Origin: Aureispira anguillae
GTDB lineage: Bacteria > Bacteroidota > Bacteroidia > Chitinophagales > Saprospiraceae
DNA length: 64,000 nucleotides
NCBI RefSeq assembly: GCF_026000115.1
Contig: NZ_AP026867.1
Coordinates: 1,023,501-1,087,500, forward strand
Direction of reading: 5' to 3'
Numbering within the stretch: position 1 is the first letter of the stretch; each line of letters begins with the position of its first letter. Under the pieces are notes generated by a model that saw only the letters and a list, made by a program, of their open reading frames with translations, ran no database searches and was not told where the DNA came from. Below are positions 50,292-58,917 of the stretch, one piece after another. The position numbers were made by a program, and so were the translations under genes.

Positions 50292-51035
50292 TTATAAACC
50301 ATGTACTTTTTCATCTTCAATTAGGGGCATTCCTTTATAAGCCATAAGCAGTCGGGCCGTTGCCAAAACATCTTTTTTGCAATAAACTTCGATTCGATCT
50401 AGATCATCTTCTTGCCAATAAGTTTTGCCAACTTCGCTACCATCAATATCATCCTTAGGAGTTGGAATATCAAAGACACCACAAAGTAGTTTTAGGGCAG
50501 TATAACTCTTGTAGTCGCCAAATTTCCAAACGGTCATGGTGTCTAGCAGGTGGGTTAATTCCCATGGCTTTTTGCCTGGTAAATCTAATGCTGCTGGAAA
50601 ATCTAAACCATTAATCACCATTCTACGGCAGGTGTACGGCACATCAAACTCTTTGATATTGTGTCCACACAGAAAATGCTTGCGTGGGTTGTTGTAATGT
50701 TTTTCAATAAGCTCAGAAAATTCAGCGAGTAGTTTTTTCTCATCGTGGTCATAATAAGATTTGAGATGAAAATTCAGCGCTCCATTGGCATCATTGCGAA
50801 ACACCCCAACAGAAATACAAACAATTTTCCCGAATTCAGCATATATGCCTGCTAATTCTGTATAAGCCTCAGGCGGTGCAAGTTGTTCTTCTTCAGGTTT
50901 TCGGGCTTGGATTTGCTTAGATTTTATATCCCATAACTTTTGCATGGTGGGATTTAGGTCTTCATAGCTTTTTTGTCCTGAAACGGTTTCAATATCTAAA
51001 ACAAGGACATTACTTAAATCAATATTATTGAGCAT
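50292..51035 (-). CDS. DEDDy 3'-5' exonuclease, predicted
   Basis: The protein is 247 residues long. The three exonuclease motifs are seen: VLVLDIETVSG (about 11-21, D-x-E), LCGHNIKEFDVPYTCRR (about 121-137) and VYCKKDVLATARLL (about 216-229, Y-x3-D). This is the DNA polymerase B-type exonuclease 2 family (DEDDy), stand-alone, that removes nucleotides from 3' ends of DNA or RNA with two metal ions. No polymerase gene is adjacent. Confidence 0.85.
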   Translation of the reverse strand: MLNNIDLSNVLVLDIETVSGQKSYEDLNPTMQKLWDIKSKQIQARKPEEEQLAPPEAYTELAGIYAEFGKIVCISVGVFRNDANGALNFHLKSYYDHDEKKLLAEFSELIEKHYNNPRKHFLCGHNIKEFDVPYTCRRMVINGLDFPAALDLPGKKPWELTHLLDTMTVWKFGDYKSYTALKLLCGVFDIPTPKDDIDGSEVGKTYWQEDDLDRIEVYCKKDVLATARLLMAYKGMPLIEDEKVHGL

Positions 51036-51382
51036 AAAATGGTGTTATTGGTTAAATGTTTCTATCTCTTTTAACGATCTTTTTAAGATAATGTTCTCAA
51101 AAAAATGAAAAATAAAAACAGTATGTAACTTATCTGTGTATATTATTTATTAGAAAATTAACAAAAATTTCCGAGCACAGGACAGAAATTTATCTAGGCT
51201 AACTCTAGGAACAATTTTATAGACTAAAATTTGTATTACAACAGCCATAAAAACTCAATATGGCATTTTTTATTTAGTTCGCCAATTATTTTTTGTAAGG
51301 AATAAAAAGAGAGGGAGGAAGAAGGAACTTTTAACAACTTTATGGGGTTATTTTACTTTGTTTAAAATAAAAACTAAGTGTT
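51036..51382. other. 347-base intergenic region
   Basis: Divergent region between the exonuclease and ADP-ribosylglycohydrolase genes. It includes TTTACTTTG at about 51352-51360, near the pattern of a -7 box for the rightward gene. No small gene or repeat is evident. Confidence 0.4.
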
Positions 51383-52198
51383 ATGATTGGACTAATTGCT
51401 GGAGATATTATCGGTTCTATTTATGAATATCCATTTTATAAAGGACAATGGGATAAGCCCAAACCTTATCAAGATTTTAAACTGTTTCAAAAAGGCTGTC
51501 GTTTTACAGATGATACGACAATGTCCTTGGCCATTGCTGCTGCGCTTTTAGAAGAACAAAGCTATGAACAAACCCTATACAAATATGGCAATGAATATTG
51601 GGGAGTAGGCTATGGCGGAAATTTTAAAAAATGGTTAAAAACGCCTTTCGAAAACATCAAAGCTTATCATAGTTTTGGAAATGGCTCTGCCATGCGTGTC
51701 AATGCGATTGGTTGGGCTTTTGATACCGAAAAGGAAGTGTTAGCAGAAGCTAAAAAGACGGCTTTGCCAACACACAATCACCCAGAAGGGATCAAGGGGG
51801 CAGAAGCTGTGGCTCTAGCTGTCTTTATGGCGAGAATGGGTTGTTCAAAAGAAGAGATAAAACATAACATTCAACAAAAAGTAGGGTATGAATTGGAGCG
51901 CAAACCAATTGATATTAGACCCAGCTACACCTTTGATGTCACTTGCCAAGGTTCGGTTCCAGAATCTATTATTTGTTTTTTAGCGTCCAAAAATCTTGAA
52001 GATGCCATTCGATTGGCCATTTCTTTGGGGGGAGATACTGACACGATGGCTGCTATTGCTGGCGGGATTGCAGCAGCTTATTATCAAGCGGTGCCCAAGG
52101 TGATTTATGAAGGTGTTCAAGCTCATTTGGACAAAAAGTTATGGGCTATCGTTCAAGCCTTTGAAAAACATTATCATATCAACTACCAACTCATTTAA
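51383..52198 (+). CDS. ADP-ribosylglycohydrolase family protein
   Basis: The protein is 271 residues long. Family motifs: MIGLIAGDIIGSIYEY at the start, GCRFTDDTTMSLAIAAAL (about 31-48, metal-binding acids) and SLGGDTDTMAAIAGGIAAAYY (about 214-234), with the second acidic metal site. These enzymes remove ADP-ribose from proteins or nucleic acids using two magnesium ions. No ADP-ribosyltransferase is next to it, so the target is unknown. Confidence 0.92.
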   Translation: MIGLIAGDIIGSIYEYPFYKGQWDKPKPYQDFKLFQKGCRFTDDTTMSLAIAAALLEEQSYEQTLYKYGNEYWGVGYGGNFKKWLKTPFENIKAYHSFGNGSAMRVNAIGWAFDTEKEVLAEAKKTALPTHNHPEGIKGAEAVALAVFMARMGCSKEEIKHNIQQKVGYELERKPIDIRPSYTFDVTCQGSVPESIICFLASKNLEDAIRLAISLGGDTDTMAAIAGGIAAAYYQAVPKVIYEGVQAHLDKKLWAIVQAFEKHYHINYQLI

Positions 52199-52436
52199 TT
52201 TAGCTTCTCATATCGCCGATTATACCTCAAAGTATCCCCGTTGTACTTGAGAGAGGGCTATGTGTACATCTCTATACTTTATTATTGTTTTTCCTTGTGA
52301 TAACCTCTAATTTTATAGGTAGTTATTCGATAACCAATAAGGAATTTTTAGTGACAAATAATGAGTTGTTGCCTACGGATATTGATTGACAGAAAACAAC
52401 CCATTTAAAAAGAATATTTTTATAAATCTACTTAAC
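52199..52436. other. Intergenic stretch after the ADP-ribosylglycohydrolase gene
   Basis: Contains an imperfect hairpin CTCAAAGTA / TACTTGAG at about 52227-52252 without a T run. Nothing else stands out until the family 1 repeat at 52437. Confidence 0.35.
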
Positions 52437-52582
52437 ATTACTCCGTTGAAAAATCGTATTCAATTGATTATCAAAACGATGTAATTTTACTACTCAAAAC
52501 ATTAGTTATTTGATAATCAATTGAATACAAGATGTTTTTTTGCTTTTTTGCAAAAAAAAGCAAAAAATTAACGGAGTATTAA
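52437..52582 (+). repeat. Inverted-repeat element, family 1, copy d (146 bp)
   Basis: Left end ATTACTCCGTTGAAAAATC, right end AATTAACGGAGTATTAA. Inside, GTATTCAATTGATTATCAAA repeats inverted as TTTGATAATCAATTGAATAC (20-bp arms). It ends 39 bases before the WG-repeat protein gene. Confidence 0.82.
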
Positions 52583-52621
52583 CTTAAATAATAAAGAATT
52601 TTTTCTCAAAATCGTTCAAAA

Positions 52622-53428
52622 ATGATGCTTGTTATCCTCCAAAATGGCTTAAGGGTTTTATTGTTTCTATTCATTAGCTTTTCATCGGTAATCGCTCAGG
52701 AGCACTACCTTTTTTTTGCTGAAAATCAAACAAAAGATGGAAAATATGAGGACTATGTACTAAATGAGTCTGGCGATAAGGTTTTAGACAAATCTTATAA
52801 TTCTGCTTATTTAAATGAGTGGAAGTGGATTCTTGTTTTCGAAGAAGGAAGCCACAGTGTTTTTCTTCCCAAGGACTACAAAAAAGTAATTACAGGAATA
52901 GATGAAATTCCAGCACTGTGGTCAGCAAGCACCCAATTATTTCCTATGAAAAAAAAGGATAAGTGGGGCTTTTATAACCAAGCTGGAGATGTCATCATTG
53001 CCCATAAATATGACGACGTTACCTATTTTGTCAATGACCGAGCTGCTGTAAAAGAGGGAGACGCTACCTATTATATAAATGCTAAGGGAGAGAAGTTGGA
53101 TATGGATTATGAGCACAATAAATCGTATGATTTTGGTGCAGTTCATATGGGCTTTGCGTCAGAATTGAATTTGAACGATTATTATAAATCCCAATATGAT
53201 AGAAAGGAAAAGCCAGATTTAGTTACGAATGAAAAAAATGAAAAAGGCCTACAAGATTCTGAGTCTAAGCAGATAATTATACCTATTCGTTATGACCGTA
53301 TTGTACAAATGGGCAATATTCTAGATTATTTTATTGTCATCAAAGACAATAAGTGGGGCATTTATAGTTCAGAAGGAAAAGAAATTATTCCAACGATTTA
53401 TGATCGAGTTTACATTGAAAAAATTTAG
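52622..53428 (+). CDS. Secreted WG-repeat protein
   Basis: The protein is 268 residues long. The signal peptide ends at about residue 26 (SSVIAQ). WG repeats: KKKDKWGFYNQAGDVIIAHK (about 115-134) and IKDNKWGIYSSEGKEIIPTI (about 239-258), each followed by YD.V; a degenerate repeat may lie between. WG repeats are short beta-rich modules of unknown binding partner found in secreted and cell-wall proteins. The start could be either of two adjacent ATGs. A family 1 repeat element is directly upstream. Confidence 0.75.
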   Translation: MMLVILQNGLRVLLFLFISFSSVIAQEHYLFFAENQTKDGKYEDYVLNESGDKVLDKSYNSAYLNEWKWILVFEEGSHSVFLPKDYKKVITGIDEIPALWSASTQLFPMKKKDKWGFYNQAGDVIIAHKYDDVTYFVNDRAAVKEGDATYYINAKGEKLDMDYEHNKSYDFGAVHMGFASELNLNDYYKSQYDRKEKPDLVTNEKNEKGLQDSESKQIIIPIRYDRIVQMGNILDYFIVIKDNKWGIYSSEGKEIIPTIYDRVYIEKI

Positions 53429-53655
53429 CAAATCTAAACCCTAAAACTGTTTAAGTAATGGGGCAAAATTATTTATAGAATTTGCAGTAAAAGATTTTTG
53501 ATATTAACAAGGCGAAAAACACAGTCATAGCCTTAGCTATGGCGAGTATTTTCAACACAGTTAAGATTAAAAAGATTGCTCGAATAAACTATCAATAATT
53601 TAGATTCATTACTTACCTAAAACAAGCAATTTACTAACCTTTAAACAAAAAAATA

Positions 53656-53988
53656 ATGAACGTAGTAAAAGTAATAACCCTCTTAATGACCTCCTGCCTT
53701 TTATTCTCCTTTGTGTTTTTGAGTGGCAGATGCGAGTTTTGCAATGGGCAATATGTTGGTACAACCTGCTCTAAATCTAGCAATCCTGTCGGAACTTGTA
53801 TTATTGTCCGTGAAGGAAAATGCAGCTATTGTGGTGGCAGTTATGCAGGAACCTCTTGTTCCAAAAGCCCAGTAGGAACCTGTGTTGTCCCCAAAGCTAA
53901 AAAATGCAGTTATTGTGCGGGTTCTCTATTAGGAACGACCTGTTCCAAAAAAAGCCCGACGGGTAAATGTGTTAGTGTACGCTATTAA
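53656..53988 (+). CDS. Small secreted protein with three Cys repeats (110 aa)
   Basis: The signal segment is at about residues 7-22 (LLMTSCLLFSFVFLSG). After it the motif C-x-[YF]-C-x-G-x(3-4)-G-T-x-C-S-K is repeated three times (RCEFCNGQYVGTTCSK, KCSYCGGSYAGTSCSK, KCSYCAGSLLGTTCSK), each followed by P-x-G-x-C. That gives four cysteines per repeat and twelve in total, a likely disulphide-rich or metal-binding rod. It lies 30 bases before the next secreted protein gene on the same strand. No family is recognised by me; a toxin-like, adhesive or zinc-ribbon-like role is only a guess. Confidence 0.68.
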   Translation: MNVVKVITLLMTSCLLFSFVFLSGRCEFCNGQYVGTTCSKSSNPVGTCIIVREGKCSYCGGSYAGTSCSKSPVGTCVVPKAKKCSYCAGSLLGTTCSKKSPTGKCVSVRY

Positions 53989-54018
53989 ATTTCTAAGTTA
54001 TAAAAATGAACCTTAATT

Positions 54019-54912
54019 ATGTTAAAAAATAAATTACTTATCGGGCTGCTATGTTGGTTTGCTTATAGTACTTGCCAAGCACAAATTACCTTGGATAATA
54101 CGTATTCGATTACCAATAGTTATCAAGATATGCAACCTGTACTTTTAGAAAGTGCAGGGACTAAGTATGCAATATTTGACCAAGGGAATCTAGAATTAAA
54201 ATTATACAATTTGGATCATTCTATATACAAAACAATTACTGTAAATACTCCATCTGACCTTTATGACCCTGTTGCATTTCCACACTTTAATGCGGCTTAT
54301 TTCTATTATGTAAAAGAAGGTTTATTTGATACCGATAATGAGGTTGAATTTATGCTTCATTATCAAGCCTGCCTTACTTCTGGCTGCTCTACAACAGTTA
54401 CTGCTATTGCTATTATTAATGAGGATGGCAGTGTTTTATTTCAGCAAGATGATACTGGAATAAAGGGGACAAGTACCTATTATTTACAACATACCAATAC
54501 GCCTAGTAGTATTATAAATGCTAGTGATGGGACAAGTAAAATGATTCTTAAAAATACGGTTGGTCCGAATATATATGTCTACAATCTTCCTGGAACGTTA
54601 ATGTGTGATCCTTGTGGTGGAACAACTGGAGCTCGATATACTGAAGCCAATAGTGGTGTAGTGCTTAAACAAAATGCCCCCAATCCTAGTACAACCTATA
54701 CCGTTGTTGGATATGAATTGCCAGAAGAAGCCGATAGGGGCACATTAAAAATATACAATACCAGTGGTATTGAGCTAAAAAGCTATCAAGTAGACAAGTC
54801 ATTTGATCACCTTCAAATCTCTACCCAAGATTTACCTGCTGGTACTTATTATTATACCATTCAGACCAATATAGGGCAAGTACAAAGCAAAAAAATGATC
54901 GTAGTAAAATAA
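54019..54912 (+). CDS. Secreted protein with type IX sorting domain (297 aa)
   Basis: Signal peptide at about 1-21 (STCQAQ). The middle (about 25-205) is strand-rich and of unknown type. The last 80 residues are a Por/type IX secretion C-terminal sorting domain (KQNAPNPSTTYTVVGYELPE, LKIYNTSGIELKSYQVD, LPAGTYYYTIQT, KKMIVVK). It is therefore exported by the type IX system and possibly attached to the surface. A broken copy of its last 100 bases lies at 56891-56991, after the next gene. Confidence 0.78.
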   Translation: MLKNKLLIGLLCWFAYSTCQAQITLDNTYSITNSYQDMQPVLLESAGTKYAIFDQGNLELKLYNLDHSIYKTITVNTPSDLYDPVAFPHFNAAYFYYVKEGLFDTDNEVEFMLHYQACLTSGCSTTVTAIAIINEDGSVLFQQDDTGIKGTSTYYLQHTNTPSSIINASDGTSKMILKNTVGPNIYVYNLPGTLMCDPCGGTTGARYTEANSGVVLKQNAPNPSTTYTVVGYELPEEADRGTLKIYNTSGIELKSYQVDKSFDHLQISTQDLPAGTYYYTIQTNIGQVQSKKMIVVK

Positions 54913-54997
54913 ACTCACCTACGATATAAAATTAATTAAAATTTGGATGATTGTTTGCTTAAAGCACCAATGAGATCCTAGCCTAAATTTTAAAAAA

Positions 54998-56719
54998 ATG
55001 AGAACAATACTTCTAAATATATTTTTGATTACTTTTCACTTAACTACATCTGCTCAAACTTTTCAATGGGCAAAAGGAATAGGAGGAACTTGGGATCAAA
55101 TCGTTGATGATATGGTTCATGATGCTGCTGGTAATATGTATATGGTAGGGCATTTTTACGGAACCGTAGATTTTGACCCAGGACCCAATATTTATAATTT
55201 GACAGCAGCGGGTAATATGGATATATTTATAACCAAGTTGGACGTTAACGGAAACTTTGTTTGGGCACATCAAATTGGAAGTACTTACTCTTACGGACAT
55301 GGAAAATCTATTACTGTTAATACTTATGGCGACATAGTAATTATTGGTGAAATTTCAGGATCTGGAGCGGTAGATTTTGACCCAGGACCCAATACTGTTA
55401 ATGGGAATAATTTTGAAGGAGACGTCTTTATAGCGCGTTATAACTCAAATGGTAATTTTGTTTTTGTCAAAAACTTTGGAGAGAATTTTAGCAGTAGTAA
55501 TTATGAGTATGATATTGTTTTTAGTGAAGCTTATAGTCTATTGGGGGCTGCTATTTATGTTACTGGAAAATTTTCAGGAACAGACGATTTTGACCCTAGC
55601 GCTGCTACTGTTAATTTAAGCTCAAATGGCAATAAAGACATCTTTGTGTGTAAGTTTAGTTATTCAGGGAATTTAATATGGGCAAAGAGCATGGGAGGTA
55701 CACAAGATGATGAAAGTACTGCAATGACAACGGATGCATCTGGAAATATTTATATAACTGGAAATTTTCATGGAACTGTGGATTTTGACCCTGGACCGAG
55801 CACAACTTTCTTAACCTCTTATGGCAATTCGGATGTATTTGTTATTAAGTTAGATGCATCGGGCAATTTAGTTTGGGCGAGGCAGTTGAGTGGTACCTCG
55901 TCAGAGCGTAGTAAATCTATTGCGTTGGATAATGCTGGGGCAGTATATATAGGTGGGGAATTTTCTGGAACGATTGACTGTGACCCTAGTAATGCTACAC
56001 TGCATAATTTAACCACTTCATTAACTTCTTATAATGGCTTTCTTACTAAATTGGATGCCAGTGGTAATTTTGTTTGGGCAAAGAATGTAGGAGGGCAAGA
56101 AATAGAAGGCATCTGTATTACGAGTACAGGGGAGGTTTGTATAGGAGGTTCTTTTAGTAATACGGTAGATTTTGACCCAGGGCCTAATGTGTTGACAGCT
56201 ACGGCAAATAGTTGGTCAGATATATTTATGACTAAGTTGGATGCAGCGGGCAATTTAGCTTGGACTAGACAATGGGCCTCTTCGGGAGGGGGAACTGGTG
56301 CGGACTATGGTAAAGCGATGTCTATTTATAATAATGATATCTACCTAGCAGGAACGTTTGAAGGAAGTGTTGATTTTGATCCTAATCAAGGGGTATCTTA
56401 TTTAGCCTCAGCAGGAGGAGAGGATATTTTTGTGTTAAAAATGAATGAGACAACAACGAGTGTAGAAAAACACAGGACTAAAAGTTTAACACTCAATGTT
56501 TTTCCCAATCCTACGCCAAATAATATTCATATTCAAGCCCAGACGAACTTAAAAGGGGTAGAAATATACAATCTAGAGGGGCAACTGATTCGTAGCAAAA
56601 GGATAAACAACCAAACAGAGATAGATTTAGATTTGAGTGATTTACCATCTGGTTTATATCTTTTGACCTTAAACGATGAAAAAGGGCAGTCTTATCAGCA
56701 AAAAATAATTAAAAAATAA
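54998..56719 (+). CDS. SBBP-repeat beta-propeller protein with type IX sorting domain
   Basis: The protein is 573 residues long. Signal peptide at about 1-19 (TTSAQ). From about 20 to 490 it is built of SBBP-type repeats, each with W[AT]... then D...G.[IV]Y[ILV].G.F.GT.DFDPGP, recognisable about seven times by the D-F-D-P or variant motif (e.g. TVDFDPGPNIYNL, AVDFDPGPNTVNG, TDDFDPSAATVNL, SVDFDPNQGVSYL). That would form one seven-bladed propeller; DFDPGP may bind calcium. The last 75 residues are a type IX sorting domain (LNVFPNPTPNNIHIQAQ, LPSGLYLLTL). Secreted or surface protein, partner unknown. Confidence 0.82.
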   Translation: MRTILLNIFLITFHLTTSAQTFQWAKGIGGTWDQIVDDMVHDAAGNMYMVGHFYGTVDFDPGPNIYNLTAAGNMDIFITKLDVNGNFVWAHQIGSTYSYGHGKSITVNTYGDIVIIGEISGSGAVDFDPGPNTVNGNNFEGDVFIARYNSNGNFVFVKNFGENFSSSNYEYDIVFSEAYSLLGAAIYVTGKFSGTDDFDPSAATVNLSSNGNKDIFVCKFSYSGNLIWAKSMGGTQDDESTAMTTDASGNIYITGNFHGTVDFDPGPSTTFLTSYGNSDVFVIKLDASGNLVWARQLSGTSSERSKSIALDNAGAVYIGGEFSGTIDCDPSNATLHNLTTSLTSYNGFLTKLDASGNFVWAKNVGGQEIEGICITSTGEVCIGGSFSNTVDFDPGPNVLTATANSWSDIFMTKLDAAGNLAWTRQWASSGGGTGADYGKAMSIYNNDIYLAGTFEGSVDFDPNQGVSYLASAGGEDIFVLKMNETTTSVEKHRTKSLTLNVFPNPTPNNIHIQAQTNLKGVEIYNLEGQLIRSKRINNQTEIDLDLSDLPSGLYLLTLNDEKGQSYQQKIIKK

Positions 56720-56721
56720 GG

Positions 56722-56868
56722 TTCTTTGACAACTCTATCACGACCACAGAGAACCCAGGTTGCTGGCTCACGAGTGATAACAAACCGACCTCAGGGAGCT
56801 CATAAGCGCTAGCGCACTAGCTAACCTAGCAGCGCAGTTAAGTAAATCGTGTATGATTTGTCAAAGAA
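56722..56868. repeat. Inverted-repeat element, family 2, copy b (147 bp)
   Basis: Left end TTCTTTGACAACT (56722-56734), right end ATTTGTCAAAGAA (56856-56868). CTTTGACAACTCTATCACGA at the left end matches the inverted right end of copy a at 44764. The inside holds several GC-richer short palindromes (GCGCTAGCGC). It starts 3 bases after the stop of the SBBP gene and may act as its terminator. Confidence 0.75.
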
Positions 56869-56890
56869 CGAAAAATAAAACACTTAATCT

Positions 56891-56991
56891 TCTTTAAATC
56901 TCTATCTATGATCTACCTGAGGGTACTTAATTATTACATCATTCAGACCAATATAGGGCAAGTACAAAGCAAAAGAATGATTGTAATATAA
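56891..56991 (+). pseudogene. Broken duplicate of the 3' end of the gene at 54019-54912
   Basis: Bases 56891-56991 match 54812-54912 with few changes: CTACCTGAGGGTACTT against TTACCTGCTGGTACTT, then ATTCAGACCAATATAGGG, identical in both. In frame it would read ...IIQTNIGQVQSKRMIVI and stop, the end of a type IX sorting domain. A base insertion and a stop codon disrupt the rest. It is the relic of a duplicated secreted-protein gene whose body has been lost. Confidence 0.72.
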
Positions 56992-57198
56992 TAAAAAACT
57001 TTATAAACATAATTCTTACAAAGGCAGGAATTAGTATATGAAAAAATACATAAAATGTAACCTGAGGTAAGACGTGTTTTAAATGATATGAGCTGAAAAT
57101 GAACGTTTTATTGGAGTTGAATTAGTGCTTTGTTGAAAAAAAGTATAAAATTTTGTTGGACTCTTTAAAAGTTCTAAAAAATATGTTTATCTTCGTTT

Positions 57199-57270
57199 TA
57201 TCTTTGTGTTTATTTGTTTGGGTTTTTAGGACTCTTCCTTCTAGTAATAGTTGGAAGAGTTTTTTTTTGA
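57199..57270 (+). ncRNA. Promoter followed at once by a terminator: short RNA or attenuator
   Basis: TATCTTTG (57199-57206) is an exact TAnnTTTG box. About 25 bases downstream ACTCTTCC pairs with GGAAGAGT, followed by nine T (57262-57270). A transcript would be only about 55-60 bases. It could be a small RNA, or an attenuated leader of the GH3 gene. No clear -33 box is seen. Confidence 0.4.
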
Positions 57271-57322
57271 ATTAAAAAAAGGCTGGACTTTATAGCCAAC
57301 TTTTCAAACTTTATTTCCTTAT

Positions 57323-57352
57323 TTTGTTTTAGAGCTAGATGTTGTATCTTCG
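57323..57352 (+). promoter_or_regulatory. Promoter candidate of the GH3/riboflavin synthase genes
   Basis: TTTG (57323-57326), 18 bases, TATCTTCG (57345-57352), close to TTTG-N19-TAnnTTTG. It lies 43 bases before the GH3 start. The motif GTATCTT[CG]GGACT also occurs in front of the OmpA-type gene at 28060-28072. Confidence 0.45.
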
Positions 57353-57394
57353 GACTAATAAAAAGATACTTTTATACACGATTATCTGCTACTA

Positions 57395-58900
57395 ATGTCA
57401 ATAAAAACAAAGATTGTTTACCAACTTGCCAAGGTCATTTCTAAAAAGGTAGAACGAGATGCCAATCATGCCATCAAGTACCAACAACAACTCCTTAAAT
57501 CCTTATTAAAAACGGGAAAGCACACCTTATTTGGGAAAGAACATCATTTTCATACCATCAAAAATTACGAGGAATTTAAGAAAGCGGTGCCCTTGGCAGA
57601 TTATGAAGACTTAAAGCCTTATATTTATCGAATTAACGCAGGTCAATCTAATGTTTTGTGGAAAGGAATGCCCAAGTACTACGCCAAAACCTCTGGGACT
57701 ACTTCTGGAGCCAAATTTATTCCATTAACCAAACAAAGCATCCCCAATCATTTTGGAACCGCTCGTAATGCCATCTTTCATTATATCGCAACAACAGGAA
57801 ATGTGGATTTTATGGATGGTAAAATGATTTTTTTGTCGGGCAGCCCAACTTTAGAGCCACATTATGACATACCAACAGGTCGTCTGTCGGGAATTTCTAA
57901 TCATCTAATTCCCAATTGGCTCAAAAAAAGCCAAATGCCTTCTTATGCCGTTAATTGCATTGAAGATTGGGAAACTAAATTAGAACAAATTGTCATTGAA
58001 ACGGCTAAGGAAGATATGCGCTTGATTAGTGGCATCCCTCCTTGGGTGCAGATGTATTATGAGCGTCTGTTGGAGTATACAGGAAAAAAAACAGTGCTAG
58101 AGGTTTTTCCAAATTTTTCTATGTTTGTTTATGGCGGGGTGAATTTTGAGCCCTATCGAGCTAAATTAGAAACCTTAGTTGGTGGACGTATTCCAAGTAT
58201 AGAAACCTATCCTGCCTCTGAGGGCTTTTTAGCGTTTCAGGATCAACAGGAGGATAATGCCCTGTTGCTGAATGTTAACTCTGGAATTTTCTTTGAATTT
58301 GTGCCCGTAGAGGAAATGTCAAAGGAACAGCCTACCCGATTAGCATTAGAACAGGTAGAAATAGGGGTTAACTATGCTGTAATTTTGAATACCAACGCAG
58401 GGCTTTGGGGTTATAAAATAGGAGATACCATTAAATTTGTATCGATTAACCCTTATCGAATTGTTGTGACTGGCAGGGTGAAGCACTTTATTTCTGCTTT
58501 TGGAGAACATGTCATTGCTAAAGAAGTAGAAACAGCCCTGTTGTCTGTAGCGGCACAGCACAATATTCCAATTGTAGAATTTACCGTAGCACCACAAGTT
58601 AATCCCCCCAATCAAGAAACACCTTATCACGAATGGTTTGTTGCCTTTGATCAAATGCCTGAAAATTTAGCTATCTTTGAGCAAGCAGTAGATCAGCAAA
58701 TGCAAGCACAGAATATCTATTACAAAGATCTAATAGAAGGGGGAGTGCTACAAACACTAAAAATTCGTCCTTTGCAAAAAGACGCATTTCGAAAATACAT
58801 GAAGTCTATTGGTAAGTTAGGAGGGCAAAACAAGGTGCCTAGACTTGCCGATAATCGAAAAATTGCTACTGTATTGGAGCAATATATTCTTAAGAAATAA
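57395..58900 (+). CDS. GH3 family acyl-acid-amide synthetase-like protein
   Basis: The protein is 501 residues long. It belongs to the adenylate-forming GH3 family: the P-loop-like YYAKTSGTTSGAKFIPLTKQ (about 90-109) and the hinge-domain FISAFGEHVIAKEVETAL (about 366-383) are clear. Plant members join amino acids to auxin or jasmonate; bacterial members are common in Bacteroidota and their substrates are unknown. It is followed 17 bases later by the riboflavin synthase gene, so they are co-transcribed, though no functional link is evident. Confidence 0.85.
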   Translation: MSIKTKIVYQLAKVISKKVERDANHAIKYQQQLLKSLLKTGKHTLFGKEHHFHTIKNYEEFKKAVPLADYEDLKPYIYRINAGQSNVLWKGMPKYYAKTSGTTSGAKFIPLTKQSIPNHFGTARNAIFHYIATTGNVDFMDGKMIFLSGSPTLEPHYDIPTGRLSGISNHLIPNWLKKSQMPSYAVNCIEDWETKLEQIVIETAKEDMRLISGIPPWVQMYYERLLEYTGKKTVLEVFPNFSMFVYGGVNFEPYRAKLETLVGGRIPSIETYPASEGFLAFQDQQEDNALLLNVNSGIFFEFVPVEEMSKEQPTRLALEQVEIGVNYAVILNTNAGLWGYKIGDTIKFVSINPYRIVVTGRVKHFISAFGEHVIAKEVETALLSVAAQHNIPIVEFTVAPQVNPPNQETPYHEWFVAFDQMPENLAIFEQAVDQQMQAQNIYYKDLIEGGVLQTLKIRPLQKDAFRKYMKSIGKLGGQNKVPRLADNRKIATVLEQYILKK

Positions 58901-58917
58901 AGTAATAATAATTAATA

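Noticed and set aside
53500-53600. Short palindrome CATAGCCTTAGCTATG region as a fourth repeat family
   Set aside because: Only one copy is visible in the window, so there is no support for a family.
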